Shown here in pieces: positions 48,837-57,250 of a stretch of DNA of 64,000 bases (within the stretch, counting starts at the first letter, position 1; the number at the start of each line of letters is the position of its first letter). Under the pieces are notes generated by a model. It was not told the DNA's origin. It made no database searches and saw nothing but the letters and a program-made list of their open reading frames with translations. The stretch covers positions 496,001 through 560,000 of the forward strand of contig NZ_JACHJI010000001.1 of assembly GCF_014203535.1 (NCBI RefSeq), in the 5' to 3' direction. This DNA comes from Streptomyces griseomycini (GTDB lineage Bacteria > Actinomycetota > Actinomycetes > Streptomycetales > Streptomycetaceae). Position numbers and translations under genes: made by a program.

Positions 48837-49439
48837 ATGGACGCCGTACGGGTCGCGTTGCTGCGGGAAGTGCTCGCCGGGACGGAGTGGCTGGGCGCCA
48901 CCCGGCGCTTCGCGGGGACCCTGCGCGGGTCGGTGGTGTCGCACGGGGGCGGGCTGCTGCTGGTGGGCACGCGGGACCACGAGCCGTGGCACCTGGCGGC
49001 GCACCTGGTGGACGAGGCCGCCTGGTCGGGCACGCCGGAGCTGGCCCCGACGCTGGTGCGGCACGACGCGCGCCCCTCGGACCCGGCCCACCTGGCGGTG
49101 GGCCTGGGACGGCTGGAGGCGGCACGGCGGGGCGAGACCCTGCTGGTGGTGGCGCCCGGGGAGCCGACCGCCCCGCTGCTCGAGCGGATCTCCGACGCCC
49201 GCCGGGCCGGGGTGACGCTGCTGTCCCTCGGTCCCGGCGACGGCGAGCTCCCGGCGATGGCGCACGAGTCGCTGCCCGTCCCCGACGGCTGCGAGCTGGA
49301 CCTGGACACCGTGCAGCACCTGGTGAGCGCGGCGGCCGGCGAGAACGCCCTGCCGGCCCGACGGGGGCCCCGCCGCTTCCGGGACCGCCTGTCGCGGCTG
49401 GCCGACCTGCTGACGGCGCCCCCGCCGACGCGCTGGTAG
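48837..49439 (+). CDS. Hypothetical conserved Streptomyces protein
   Basis: This is a 200-residue soluble protein with alternating hydrophobic strands (GGGLLLVGTRDHEPWHLAAH, ETLLVVAPGEPT, AGVTLLSLGPGDGEL). This arrangement recalls a Rossmann- or SIS-like alpha/beta fold, but no catalytic motif was recognised. The C-terminus is basic. AGGA precedes the ATG at 48837. It is divergent from the F420 reductase gene with 140 bases between; a relation is not evident. Confidence 0.8.
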   Translation: MDAVRVALLREVLAGTEWLGATRRFAGTLRGSVVSHGGGLLLVGTRDHEPWHLAAHLVDEAAWSGTPELAPTLVRHDARPSDPAHLAVGLGRLEAARRGETLLVVAPGEPTAPLLERISDARRAGVTLLSLGPGDGELPAMAHESLPVPDGCELDLDTVQHLVSAAAGENALPARRGPRRFRDRLSRLADLLTAPPPTRW

Positions 49440-49497
49440 GGCGGACCGGCCCGGACGGAGGGGTCCAGGACCGCCGGGCGGGGTGCCGGGAGGGCCT

Positions 49498-49921
49498 CGG
49501 CGTGGCCGTGGCCGCCACGGCGTGGACCGGGTGCGGTGCGACGTCCGCGGGCCGGTCCCCGGCGGACCACCGACGCGGGTCGGTCACGCCGAGGACGGTC
49601 ATCGGGCCGTTCCCCACGGGCATCGCCGACGTCCACGCCGCCGCCGGGGTGCCGGCGCCGCCGCGGGGCCGGCCGGTGGCGCCGACCGCGCCAGCACGCC
49701 GTCCGCGGTGACGCCGGCGGCCGAGCCCAGCAGCGCGCCCGGAGCGGACCTGCGGGCCTCTGCTGCTCGCCGTCGCCGGGGACCCGGGCGCCGGGGAGGT
49801 CGGCGGCGCGGTCGACGACCCGTTCGGGGAAGAGCTCGCGGGGCGGCCGCGGAGCGGCATGTCCGGGTGGGTCGCCGCGTTGAGCGCCGTGGTGCCGGCG
49901 GCGCCGGCGGCGGGACGATCA
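49498..49921 (+). pseudogene. Possible decayed lipoprotein gene
   Basis: This is a 480-bp region without an intact gene. One frame reads GLGVAVAATAWTGCGATSAG, like a lipoprotein signal with lipobox WTGC, then TVIGPFPTGIADVHAAAGVP. A second frame continues with STPSAVTPAAEPSSAPGADL. The first frame then returns with GPLLLAVAGDPGAGEVGGAV and GMSGWVAALSAVVPAAPAAG, running into the next gene. The pieces look protein-like but no start or uninterrupted frame exists. It may equally be noise in GC-rich DNA. Confidence 0.3.
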
Positions 49922-50149
49922 GCCGTCGTCCCGTTCGCCCGCGGGGGCGTCGTGCCACCTGGGGTCGTTCTCCCACTGGAGGTTGCGCTCGCGGGCCGTC
50001 TGCATGGCGCTTTCGGCCTCGGTGCGGCTCGCGTACGGGCCGAAGCGGTCCTTGCCGGGGCAGTCCGGGCCCTCCTCGACCTTCTTGTGCTCCAGGCAGT
50101 AGTACCACTCGCCCGGTTTTCCGACCGTCCGCTTCTTGAACAGGGGCAT
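49919..50149 (-). CDS. Small conserved hypothetical protein
   Basis: This is a 76-residue hydrophilic protein: MPLFKKRTVGKPGEWYYCLE, then HKKVEEGPDCPGKDRFGPYAS and an acidic end. The two cysteines and aromatic cluster suggest a small fold or a metal site. CGGTCATG context with GAGGAG upstream supports the start. Similar proteins occur next to the methionine aminopeptidase gene in other Streptomyces, from memory. Function is unknown. Confidence 0.85.
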   Translation of the reverse strand: MPLFKKRTVGKPGEWYYCLEHKKVEEGPDCPGKDRFGPYASRTEAESAMQTARERNLQWENDPRWHDAPAGERDDG

Positions 50150-50208
50150 GACCGGCTCCTCTCACCACGAAGATGGTCCCCCGTCGCCGCTGAATTAGAC
50201 TCGCCGGC

Positions 50209-51066
50209 ATGTCTGGCCAGTCGCTGCTCGTACCGGGGGAGCTGTCCCCCACCCGTTCCGTGCCCGGAAACATCCGCCGCCCCGAGTACGTGGGCAAGCC
50301 CGCCCCGACGCCGTACACCGGACCGGAGGTGCAGACGCCCGAGACGATCGAGGCGATGCGGACCGCCGGGCGGATCGCGGCGCAGGCGATGGCGGAGGCG
50401 GCGAAGCTCATCGCCCCCGGGGTGACCACCGACGAGCTGGACCGGGTGGCGCACGAGTTCATGTGCGACCACGGCGCCTACCCCTCGACGCTCGGCTACC
50501 GCGGTTTCCCCAAGTCGCTGTGCGCCTCGGTCAACGAGGTGATCTGCCACGGCATCCCGGACTCGACGGTGCTGCGCGACGGTGACATCGTCAACCTGGA
50601 CGTGACGGCGTACATCGGCGGGGTGCACGGCGACAACAACGCCACGTACCTGGTGGGCGACGTGGACGAGGAGAGCCGGCTGCTGGTGGAGCGCACGCGG
50701 GAGTCGCTGAACCGCGCGATCAAGGCGGTCAAGCCGGGCCGGCAGATCAACGTCATCGGCCGGGTCATCGAGTCGTACGCCAAGCGCTTCGGCTACGGCG
50801 TGGTGCGGGACTTCACCGGGCACGGCATCAACAGCTCGTTCCACTCGGGCCTGATCATCCCGCACTACGACAGCCCGCACGCGACGACGGTGATGCAGCC
50901 GGGGATGACCTTCACCATCGAGCCGATGCTGACGCTGGGGACCCACGAGTACGACATGTGGGACGACGGCTGGACGGTCGTGACGAAGGACCGCAAGCGC
51001 ACGGCCCAGTTCGAGCACACGCTGGTCGTGACGGACACGGGCGCGGACATCCTGACCCTGCCGTAG
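50209..51066 (+). CDS. map: Methionine aminopeptidase, type I
   Basis: This is a 285-residue cytoplasmic enzyme removing the N-terminal methionine from nascent proteins. The five dinuclear metal ligands are D131 (NLDVTAY), D142 (HGDNNATY), H205 (GHGI), E238 (TIEPM) and E269 (QFEHT), with substrate-contacting H114. The N-terminal extension of about 40 residues contains PxxP-type and RRPEYVGK segments usual for actinobacterial paralogues. It is followed by a terminator and the heme oxygenase gene. Confidence 0.96.
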   Translation: MSGQSLLVPGELSPTRSVPGNIRRPEYVGKPAPTPYTGPEVQTPETIEAMRTAGRIAAQAMAEAAKLIAPGVTTDELDRVAHEFMCDHGAYPSTLGYRGFPKSLCASVNEVICHGIPDSTVLRDGDIVNLDVTAYIGGVHGDNNATYLVGDVDEESRLLVERTRESLNRAIKAVKPGRQINVIGRVIESYAKRFGYGVVRDFTGHGINSSFHSGLIIPHYDSPHATTVMQPGMTFTIEPMLTLGTHEYDMWDDGWTVVTKDRKRTAQFEHTLVVTDTGADILTLP

Positions 51067-51083
51067 CCCGTTCCTTCCCCCCG

Positions 51084-51107
51084 GCCCGCTCTCCCCGGAG
51101 GGCGGGC
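51084..51107 (+). terminator. map terminator
   Basis: 10-bp stem with one mismatch (51084-51093 with 51098-51107), a 4-base loop, then TTCGTCGT; it lies 17 bases after the map stop. Confidence 0.7.
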
Positions 51108-51164
51108 TTCGTCGTGCCGTGGCAGGGTGGGAAGTTGCCGACGACCCGTCGGCAAGAGATTGAC

Positions 51165-51183
51165 TTAGGTAAGGCTAACCATA
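51165..51183. promoter_or_regulatory. Iron box (DmdR/IdeR type) before the heme oxygenase gene
   Basis: TTAGGTAAGGCTAACCATA matches the actinobacterial iron box TTAGGTTAGGCTCACCTAA at 15 of 19 positions. It ends 14 bases before the heme oxygenase ATG. It indicates repression by an iron-loaded DtxR-family regulator. Confidence 0.8.
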
Positions 51184-51197
51184 GAAGATCTCGACTC

Positions 51198-51845
51198 ATG
51201 GACTCCTTCTCGACCCTCATCCGCACCGCCTCGCACGAGCAGCACGTGGAGGCGGAGACCTCGACGTTCATGAGCGACCTGCTGGGCGGCCGGCTGGGGG
51301 TGGACGCGTACGCGCGCTACACCGAGCAGCTGTGGTTCGTGTACGAGGCGCTGGAGTCGGGCGCGCAGGAGCTGGCGCCGGATCCGGTGGCGGGCCCGTT
51401 CGTCCGGCCGGAGCTGTTCCGGCTGGCCCCGCTGGAGCGGGACCTGGCGCACCTGCGCGGCCCCGGCTGGCGCTCGACCCTGACCGCGCTGCCCGCCACG
51501 CGCGCGTACGCCGGGCGGATCGCCGCGTGCGCACGGGACTGGCCGTCCGGCTACGTCGCCCACCACTACACCCGCTACCTGGGCGACCTGTCCGGCGGGC
51601 AGATCATCCGCGACAAGGCGGAGAGGACCTGGGGCTTCGCGAGGAAGGGCGACGGGGTCCGCTTCTACGTCTTCGAGGAGATCCCCAACCCGGCCGCCTT
51701 CAAGCGCGGTTACCGCGAGCTGCTGGACGCGGTCCCGGTGGACGACCTGGAGAAGCAGCGGATCGTGGCCGAGTGCAGGCGGGCGTTCGCCCTGAACACG
51801 GACGTCTTCCGGGCGCTGGGCGAGGAGTTCCCCCTGTCGGCGTGA
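51198..51845 (+). CDS. Biliverdin-producing heme oxygenase (HmuO type)
   Basis: This is a 215-residue cytoplasmic enzyme that opens heme to release iron, CO and biliverdin. The proximal ligand is probably H16 (HEQHVEAETSTF). The distal helix signature is YLGDLSGGQIIRDKAE, and YVFEEI and CRRAFALNTDVF match the family. The length is typical. The upstream iron box shows that it is induced by iron shortage. No heme uptake genes adjoin it, so heme import must be encoded elsewhere. Confidence 0.95.
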   Translation: MDSFSTLIRTASHEQHVEAETSTFMSDLLGGRLGVDAYARYTEQLWFVYEALESGAQELAPDPVAGPFVRPELFRLAPLERDLAHLRGPGWRSTLTALPATRAYAGRIAACARDWPSGYVAHHYTRYLGDLSGGQIIRDKAERTWGFARKGDGVRFYVFEEIPNPAAFKRGYRELLDAVPVDDLEKQRIVAECRRAFALNTDVFRALGEEFPLSA

Positions 51846-51897
51846 CTCCCGCGGGCGCCGGCCCGCCCGTGCGCGTGGCGGGCCCGGCACGCGAGGT

Positions 51898-52296
51898 CTA
51901 CGGCGCGGTCGCCCTGGTGAGCACCAGGGACGGCGGTCCGTCCGGATCGGCGTGGAACTCCAGCGTCGACCGGCCGTCCGGGTAGAGCTGGACGCCGCCG
52001 ATCCTGCCGAGTCCGCCGTCCTCGACCGCCAGGTAGACGAAGTCGTCGGACGTCGGGGAGTCGACGAACTCCCACCGGCCGCTGAAGTCGGCGGGGTCGG
52101 AGGACCCGTCCGTCGACACGTCGGTGGCGGAGAACGTGCCGTCGGAATCGAGCAGGATCTCGCCGCCGGTCGCGTCGTCGCGGTACACGCCGGGCAGCTG
52201 GTCGGGGTCGACCGGGGCCGTGCACCCTGAGGCGAGCACCGCGGAGGCGCTCAGGGCGGCGACGAGCCACCGTCCCCCCGCCCTCGTGTTCATCAC
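51898..52296 (-). CDS. Putative lipoprotein
   Basis: This is a 132-residue exported protein. The signal (WLVAALSASAVLASGC) ends in lipobox ASGC at C25. The mature part is an acidic beta-rich domain (PGVYRDDATGGEILLDSDGT, FSGRWEFVD, LEFHADPDG) resembling small lipocalin-like sheets. Function is unknown. It is convergent with the heme oxygenase gene, which is probably coincidental. The start could be either of the first two methionines. Confidence 0.85.
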   Translation of the reverse strand: MMNTRAGGRWLVAALSASAVLASGCTAPVDPDQLPGVYRDDATGGEILLDSDGTFSATDVSTDGSSDPADFSGRWEFVDSPTSDDFVYLAVEDGGLGRIGGVQLYPDGRSTLEFHADPDGPPSLVLTRATAP

Positions 52297-52413
52297 GGCC
52301 TCAGCGTAACGCCGGACTCGACGACCGGGACCTCGGGGTGGCCGCGGACGCCGGACTCCGCGGACGGCTCAGCGCGCTCGCCGTGGCGTCGGCGCCCTCA
52401 CGCCGGACGGCGG

Positions 52414-53058
52414 TCAGCGCTCCAGGTACACCCGCCCGCCGACCTCCGTCCACCCCTCCGGCTGCGGTGCCGTCAGGATCTGGGAGCCCGTCCCCTGGGT
52501 GATGTTCAGGGCGCGGCCCAGGCGGTCGGTGAGCAGCAGGGCCGCGGCGCCCGTCGCCTCGTCCTCGTCGATGCCGTCGTCGCGGCCGGGGAAGGCGCGG
52601 GCGCGGATCCGGCCCGCCGACTCGTCCAGCCAGGCCCAGGCGTAGATCCACTCCCCCTTCGGCGGCACGGGCAGGTCGTCCACCTCGGCGGCGGTGGCGT
52701 ACTGGCGCAGGGTGCGCGGCGGCACCCACTCCGCCCGGGCCTCGATCCAGCAGAACTCCCCGTCCTGCCGGGCGCCCACCACCCCGGCGGGGACCACCAG
52801 TTCGGGCACGTCGAGCAGCCAGGCCGTGCCGACGCAGGGGTGGCCGGCGAAGGGCAGGCGCAGGGTGGGGGTGTAGATGTCGATCACCCCGCGCTCGGGG
52901 TCGTCGACGAACACGGTCTCGCTGAAGCCGAGCTTCGCGGCGAGCGCCTGGCGGTCGTCCCGCTCGGGCAGCACCGAGCCGTTGCGGACGACACCGAGTT
53001 CGTTGCCGTATCCGCCACGGGGGCCGCAGAAGACCCGCAGCACGTCGTAGTCAGTCAC
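52414..53058 (-). CDS. PhzF family isomerase/epimerase-like protein (short)
   Basis: This is a 214-residue protein. PhzF-like motifs are YDVLRVFCGPRGGYGNELGV, FSETVFVDD, YTPTLRLPFAGHPCVGTAW and EATGAAALLL. It is shorter than typical PhzF (about 270-300) because parts of the second lobe are missing, which is common in a Streptomyces subgroup. The reaction is unknown; relatives perform diaminopimelate-epimerase-like proton shifts. The GTG at 53058 was chosen; a TTG at 53070 is possible. Its start overlaps the end of the upstream hypothetical gene by 8 bases, suggesting co-transcription. Confidence 0.85.
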   Translation of the reverse strand: MTDYDVLRVFCGPRGGYGNELGVVRNGSVLPERDDRQALAAKLGFSETVFVDDPERGVIDIYTPTLRLPFAGHPCVGTAWLLDVPELVVPAGVVGARQDGEFCWIEARAEWVPPRTLRQYATAAEVDDLPVPPKGEWIYAWAWLDESAGRIRARAFPGRDDGIDEDEATGAAALLLTDRLGRALNITQGTGSQILTAPQPEGWTEVGGRVYLER

Positions 53059-53920
53059 GGGGGCATTCAAACACCGCGCGGGCGGCGAGGTCGTCCCGGG
53101 CCGCGGGGCCGCCGGCCAGGGTCCGGGCGAGGGTGGGGGCGCCGTCGTACGGCGGGGAGGCCACCGTGCCGGCGTACCGCCGTTCCAGGGCCGCCCGTCC
53201 GCGCTCGTCCACCGGGTGCGGCAGGCGTTCCGTCCGCCGCCGGTACGCCTCGGTCACCTCGCCGGCGGTGCGCCGCCGCTCCTCGCCGCCGGTCAGGCGG
53301 GCCGGCTCCGCGCACGGCGGGTCCCCGCCCTCCGCCGGTGCGGCGACGGCACGGTCGTGGCCGTCGAGGACCAGACGGCCGTGGAGGAAGGACACCCACC
53401 ACAGCGGGACGGGTGCCGGGGCGCCCTCGCGGGCGTGCCTGCGGTACGCCTTCACGCGCGGGGCGTCGGGCGGTGACCGCCGGCGCAGGGGCAGGACGCC
53501 GTGCCGGCCACCGCCGCAGTACGGCTCCCGGCTGCCGCCCGGCCAGGCGCGCACGAGGTCCTCGGTCCGGACGCCCGGGGCGAAGACGGACCGCGGGGAC
53601 AGGTGCCGGCGTCCGTCGTGCACCGGGACGCCGGGTGATTCCTCCAGCCGGCGGGCGTACCGGTGCGGCCGGTCGACGGGCGGGCGTCGGGCCGTGGACC
53701 GCAGGGGAGGCAGCGGGGAGCGGTAGGGGGCGAGGAGGCGGAGGGAGAGGTCGCGGCAGCGGCCGTCGGTGTCCGCGCGGCCCAGCAGCAGCGGCCGGTC
53801 CTGCTGCCGCAGCAGCATCCGGCCCCCGTCCGCCGTCTCGAAGCGCGGCGGGGGCGGACGGGCGGAAACGGTTTCCGGGCGGGCGCTGCGGCCCCCGGCC
53901 TCGCGGGACGGGAGCCCCAC
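53051..53920 (-). CDS. Hypothetical Arg/Pro-rich protein
   Basis: This is a protein of up to 289 residues with no recognised domain. Reading-frame quality is good in GGRMLLRQQDRPLLLGRADT, EDLVRAWPGG, VKAYRRHAREG, LWWVSFLHGRLVLDGHDRAV and the AEVTEAYRRRTERLP-like end, consistent with a genuine soluble protein. The exact start is unclear: GTG 53920 or ATG 53818 are candidates. It overlaps the PhzF-like gene by 8 bases. It lies downstream of the Rieske oxygenase gene on the same strand with a 51-base gap. Confidence 0.6.
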   Translation of the reverse strand: MGLPSREAGGRSARPETVSARPPPPRFETADGGRMLLRQQDRPLLLGRADTDGRCRDLSLRLLAPYRSPLPPLRSTARRPPVDRPHRYARRLEESPGVPVHDGRRHLSPRSVFAPGVRTEDLVRAWPGGSREPYCGGGRHGVLPLRRRSPPDAPRVKAYRRHAREGAPAPVPLWWVSFLHGRLVLDGHDRAVAAPAEGGDPPCAEPARLTGGEERRRTAGEVTEAYRRRTERLPHPVDERGRAALERRYAGTVASPPYDGAPTLARTLAGGPAARDDLAARAVFECPRD

Positions 53921-53971
53921 CCGCCGGAGTCCTGCCCGCCACGCGGGTCACCGCCGGCCCCGGCGGCGCGG

Positions 53972-55198
53972 TCACAGCAGTCGCTGCGCGAGGTAGCGCT
54001 GGAACTGCCACAGCGGACGTTCCAGGGGGGAGAACCGGCCGTTGGACGGAGCCGGGTGGGAGGCCAGGCCGCGCTGGACGCCGCGGACGGCCACCAGGTC
54101 CTCCTCCTGGATCCGGGCGAGCTGAGCGCGCATGCCGGTCAACTGCTCCGCGAAACCGGGTGTGTCCGGCACTCCGGGCGGGACCATGGCCGTGATCCGC
54201 GTGTCGTGGGTGGCGGGACCGGTGGGCAGCCAGCGGATGCCGACCGCGCTGTCGGGCAGGACCGCCAGGACGAACTGCGGGAAGACACCGGCGATGAGCA
54301 TTCCCGGCCGCGGTTCCCGACCGGACCGCGCGCGCCTCCCCGGGCCCGTGCCGCTCCGCTCGGGGCCCGACAGCGGCGTGAACATGGTGAACCAGCGGCC
54401 GTCGCACTCGTCGACCTCGGTGTCCCGGCCCGGCAGCACCGGATCCAGGGTCGCCGCGTGCGTGCCCATGTGGTGGTAGTTCTCCGAGCCGTTCTCCACC
54501 GCCACCTTCCAGTTGGCGGGCACTCCCTCCCAGACCTGGGTGTGGACGCTCACCCAGTCCTCGATGCCGTAGCCGCTCAACCGAAGGTCCAGCCCGTGCA
54601 GTTCGGGCGCCGCCGGTGCCGCGTCGGGGTCGAGGTTGAGCATGACGAAGCCGTTCCAGACCTCGACGCGGTACGCCGGGAGCCGGCAGCCCGCCCGGTC
54701 GAAGTCGACCCGCCGCATCAGGGGCGCACCGGCGAGCTGCCCCGCGTACTGACCGTTCAGCCGGTAGGTCCAGGTGTGGTACGGGCAGGTCAGCCGTTCC
54801 AGGCGGCCGTGCTCGGGTGCGGTCTCCGGCGGCAGGAGGTCCATGAACCGGTGGCGGCACACCCGGGACAGGGCGTGCAGCTCGCCCTCATCGTCCCGGG
54901 TGATCACCAGCGGTGTGCCGAGGACGTCCAGCCGGAGGTAACTCCCCGGCCGGGGGACCTCCTCGGCCCGTGCCACGCACAGCCACTCCCGCCGGAAGAT
55001 CCGTTCGACCTCCCACGCGTACAGCTCGGGAGAAGTGTACGCGCGGGGTGGCAGCGTCCGGCCGCGTCCGAGCGGGAGCGCGGCCAGCCGCCGCAGCTCC
55101 GCGAGCGTCCCGCGCAGCGCCTCGGGAGCGGGGGGCGCGGGGGTCGTGGGGGGCGTGGAAGCTGCGGGCTCCTCGGCCCCGGTCCGGTGGGGGGTCAT
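53972..55198 (-). CDS. Rieske non-heme iron oxygenase, alpha subunit
   Basis: This is a 408-residue oxygenase. The Rieske [2Fe-2S] ligands are C114, H116, C138 and H141 (CRHRF and CPYHTW). The mononuclear iron site is ENGSENYHHMGTH, with H242 and H247 and, in the usual bridging-Asp position, E239. A bridging Glu is known in the carnitine and glycine-betaine oxygenases (CntA, GbcA type). There is no beta subunit, ferredoxin or reductase gene nearby. The ATG at 55198 has GGAAGG at 8 bases. It starts 5 bases after a membrane protein gene, so both form an operon. The substrate is unknown. Confidence 0.92.
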   Translation of the reverse strand: MTPHRTGAEEPAASTPPTTPAPPAPEALRGTLAELRRLAALPLGRGRTLPPRAYTSPELYAWEVERIFRREWLCVARAEEVPRPGSYLRLDVLGTPLVITRDDEGELHALSRVCRHRFMDLLPPETAPEHGRLERLTCPYHTWTYRLNGQYAGQLAGAPLMRRVDFDRAGCRLPAYRVEVWNGFVMLNLDPDAAPAAPELHGLDLRLSGYGIEDWVSVHTQVWEGVPANWKVAVENGSENYHHMGTHAATLDPVLPGRDTEVDECDGRWFTMFTPLSGPERSGTGPGRRARSGREPRPGMLIAGVFPQFVLAVLPDSAVGIRWLPTGPATHDTRITAMVPPGVPDTPGFAEQLTGMRAQLARIQEEDLVAVRGVQRGLASHPAPSNGRFSPLERPLWQFQRYLAQRLL

Positions 55199-55203
55199 GG
55201 TGA

Positions 55204-55890
55204 TCAGCCTTCCCTTCTGGTGGTCAGGGGCGCCGGGCCGAAGAGGGACAGGGCGTGCCGCCGTCCGTAGCGGCGGCTGTAGAGGACGGTGGCGAGGACG
55301 ACGGCGCACAGCAGCGCCAGTCCCTTCGCGCGGTTGAGGGCCGGAACCGCCTCCACCGGAAGCAGCAGGGCGACGAGCACTCCGGCACCGCAGTCCAGCA
55401 GTTGGGCGCAGCCCCACAGGGCCGTCAGCCGGGCCAGTCCGCAGCGCAGCGCCGGAGAGTCGTTCCAGGCCGCTTCCCGGGCGTGCGCGGCGGTGGGCCC
55501 GAGCCAGTACTGGCCGACCTGGAAGGCGAAGGGTCTCGCCACGAGGAGCGAGCCCAGGATCCAGAGCCCGGCGGCCGCCGCGAGTCCGGCGTCCTTGACG
55601 AGGACGGCCCGTGGGCTGCCGGTGAACAGCGACGTCACGATGCGCACCGCCAGCATGCCGATCATGAACGCCTCGAAGCTGTCCACACGGCGCCGCGTGG
55701 CGGCCTCGACGGCCATGCGCACCGCCGGGACCGCCCCGCTGAGCGTCAGCGCCGGCCACTGCCCGACCCCCTGCGACCGCAGACCGTAGAACACGGCCAG
55801 CGGAAGAACCACGACGAACAGGACCGGAGCGGCCGCCGTCCGCCAGGCCGGCATGTCTTGTGTCTCGGTCCGACCGTTCGGTGATGCCAT
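55204..55890 (-). CDS. VC0807-like integral membrane protein
   Basis: This is a 228-residue protein with about six helices. Recognisable segments are VLPLAVFYGLRSQGVGQWPA, RRRVDSFEAFMIGMLAVRI and PFAFQVGQYWLGPTAAH, as in the VC0807/intracellular septation protein A-like group, whose function is not established. It is the first gene of a pair with the Rieske oxygenase. The palindrome TACGGAAAACCGTA overlaps the base before its start codon region (55890-55903). The pairing suggests that the membrane protein may import or present a substrate, which is inference. Confidence 0.8.
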   Translation of the reverse strand: MASPNGRTETQDMPAWRTAAAPVLFVVVLPLAVFYGLRSQGVGQWPALTLSGAVPAVRMAVEAATRRRVDSFEAFMIGMLAVRIVTSLFTGSPRAVLVKDAGLAAAAGLWILGSLLVARPFAFQVGQYWLGPTAAHAREAAWNDSPALRCGLARLTALWGCAQLLDCGAGVLVALLLPVEAVPALNRAKGLALLCAVVLATVLYSRRYGRRHALSLFGPAPLTTRREG

Positions 55891-56000
55891 ACGGAAAACC
55901 GTAGGAACCGGCGGAGATCACTTGATCGACACGAGGAAGGATAAGCGCGGTACGTCCTTCGATGTACCGGTTCGACCCGATGGTCGCTGGTGGGCGGCGG

Positions 56001-56034
56001 AGAAGGGGCGCCCTCGGTGAGGGGCGCCCCTTCT
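56001..56034. terminator. Terminator-like hairpin in a divergent intergenic region
   Basis: Perfect 13-bp stem (AGAAGGGGCGCCC at 56001-56013 with its complement at 56022-56034) and an 8-base loop, followed by CGCG. No annotated gene ends here. Confidence 0.65.
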
Positions 56035-56094
56035 CGCGTTCCCGCGGCCCACTCGATCGTCGGGTGCCGGTGCTCCCGGACCGCGGCGGGCCGG

Positions 56095-56139
56095 CCTCCG
56101 TCCGACGGGCCTCCGTCCGACGGGCCTCCGTCCGACGGG
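56095..56139. repeat. Three tandem 15-bp repeats
   Basis: CCTCCGTCCGACGGG is present three times without mismatch at 56095, 56110 and 56125. Each unit contains the palindrome CCGTCCGACGG, so each could be a binding site. Confidence 0.85.
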
Positions 56140-56242
56140 CGCGCCGCGTCACGGTGTGGCCGCGGTGTTCCGGTCCCGGCGCTCGCACGTGTGCTCGCCC
56201 CGGTAGGGTTCGCCTCCGGGAAGGGGAAGGTGAAGAAACCGG

Positions 56243-57232
56243 ATGAGCAGGGATCTCGGCCTTCGAAGGCTCCGCAGGCTTGACCGGAGCATACTGATGG
56301 CGGCCTCGGTGACCGCTTTGTCGTTGACGGCGAGCGGATGCGTGGTGGTGCACGGCGAGCGCGAGGTGCTCCCCGCCACCACCCGCGCCGAAGCCGCCGA
56401 GGCGCTCCGGGAGTTCACCGCCGCCTACAACGCGGCGGACAAGGCGTACGACGCTTCCCTGGACGCCGACCACACCACCGGTGCGCTCGCCGCCATCGAC
56501 GCCGCGCGGCTGAAGGCCGGGAAGGTCAACAGCCCGGAGGGCAACGCCGGGCACACGCCGCTGGAGCTGACGGACGCGAAGTTCACCATTCCCGAGAAGG
56601 CCGGCTGGCCGCGCTGGTTCCTCGCCGACGCGGCCGGCAACAAGGGCGGCAGCGTGCGCTGGCTGCTGGTGTTCACCCGGGGCGGGCTGGACGAGACGTG
56701 GGAAGTGGCGTACCTGACGCTGGTCGCCCCGGACGACGTACCGGAGTTCAGGACGGACCGGGACGGCTGGGCCGAGGCCGTGCCCGCGGACACCGGCGGC
56801 CTGGCCGTGGAGCCGGGCGAGCTGAGCGAGGAGTACGCGGCGTACCTGGAGACCGGAGGGGACGCGTTCGCCGAGGGGCCGCACACCAGCGCGTGGCGGG
56901 CGCTGCGCGAGAAGAAGTCGTCGCGGCCGGGTCTGGCCACGCAGTACATCGACGAGCCGCTGACGAACGGCGACCACGCACCGCTGGCGCTGCGCACGAA
57001 GGACGGCGGGGCGCTGGTCTTCTTCGCCACGCGGCACTTCGAGAAGCAGACCGCCGCGGCCGGGGCGTCGGTGCCGACGCCGAACAAGGACGTGCTGGCG
57101 CTGACGACCGGCGAGATCCGGCAGTCCCTGACGATGGAGTTCGTCTCCAACGAGGTCGCCCTGGATCCGGCCGAGGGCGCGGTGGAGATCCTGGGGCGGG
57201 TCCAGGGGCTGACGGCCGCGAAGGGCGAGTAG
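56243..57232 (+). CDS. Putative lipoprotein
   Basis: This is a 329-residue exported protein. After a basic start (RRLRRLDRS) comes a hydrophobic stretch and lipobox TASGC at C33. The mature protein is soluble, with acidic and helical parts (ALREFTAAYNAADKAYDASL, WEVAYLTLVAPDDVPEF, RHFEKQTAAAG); no enzyme motif was recognised. It resembles a recurrent Streptomyces lipoprotein of unknown role. It is preceded by the repeat-rich gap and convergent with the prim-pol-like gene. Confidence 0.85.
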   Translation: MSRDLGLRRLRRLDRSILMAASVTALSLTASGCVVVHGEREVLPATTRAEAAEALREFTAAYNAADKAYDASLDADHTTGALAAIDAARLKAGKVNSPEGNAGHTPLELTDAKFTIPEKAGWPRWFLADAAGNKGGSVRWLLVFTRGGLDETWEVAYLTLVAPDDVPEFRTDRDGWAEAVPADTGGLAVEPGELSEEYAAYLETGGDAFAEGPHTSAWRALREKKSSRPGLATQYIDEPLTNGDHAPLALRTKDGGALVFFATRHFEKQTAAAGASVPTPNKDVLALTTGEIRQSLTMEFVSNEVALDPAEGAVEILGRVQGLTAAKGE

Positions 57233-57250
57233 CTCCCCGGCCCGAAGCCC

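Larger units (their letters stand above)
55891..56242. other. Divergent gap with a terminator-like hairpin and tandem repeats
   Basis: This 352-bp region between divergent genes has no intact coding frame with start signals. It contains a hairpin at 56001-56034 and three perfect 15-bp repeats at 56095-56139. A terminator inside a divergent promoter region hints at a short RNA or a leader. Confidence 0.6.

Noticed and set aside
55960..55985. GGTTCGACCC, like the T-loop of a tRNA
   Set aside because: The flanking bases do not form a T-stem and no acceptor or anticodon arm can be drawn.
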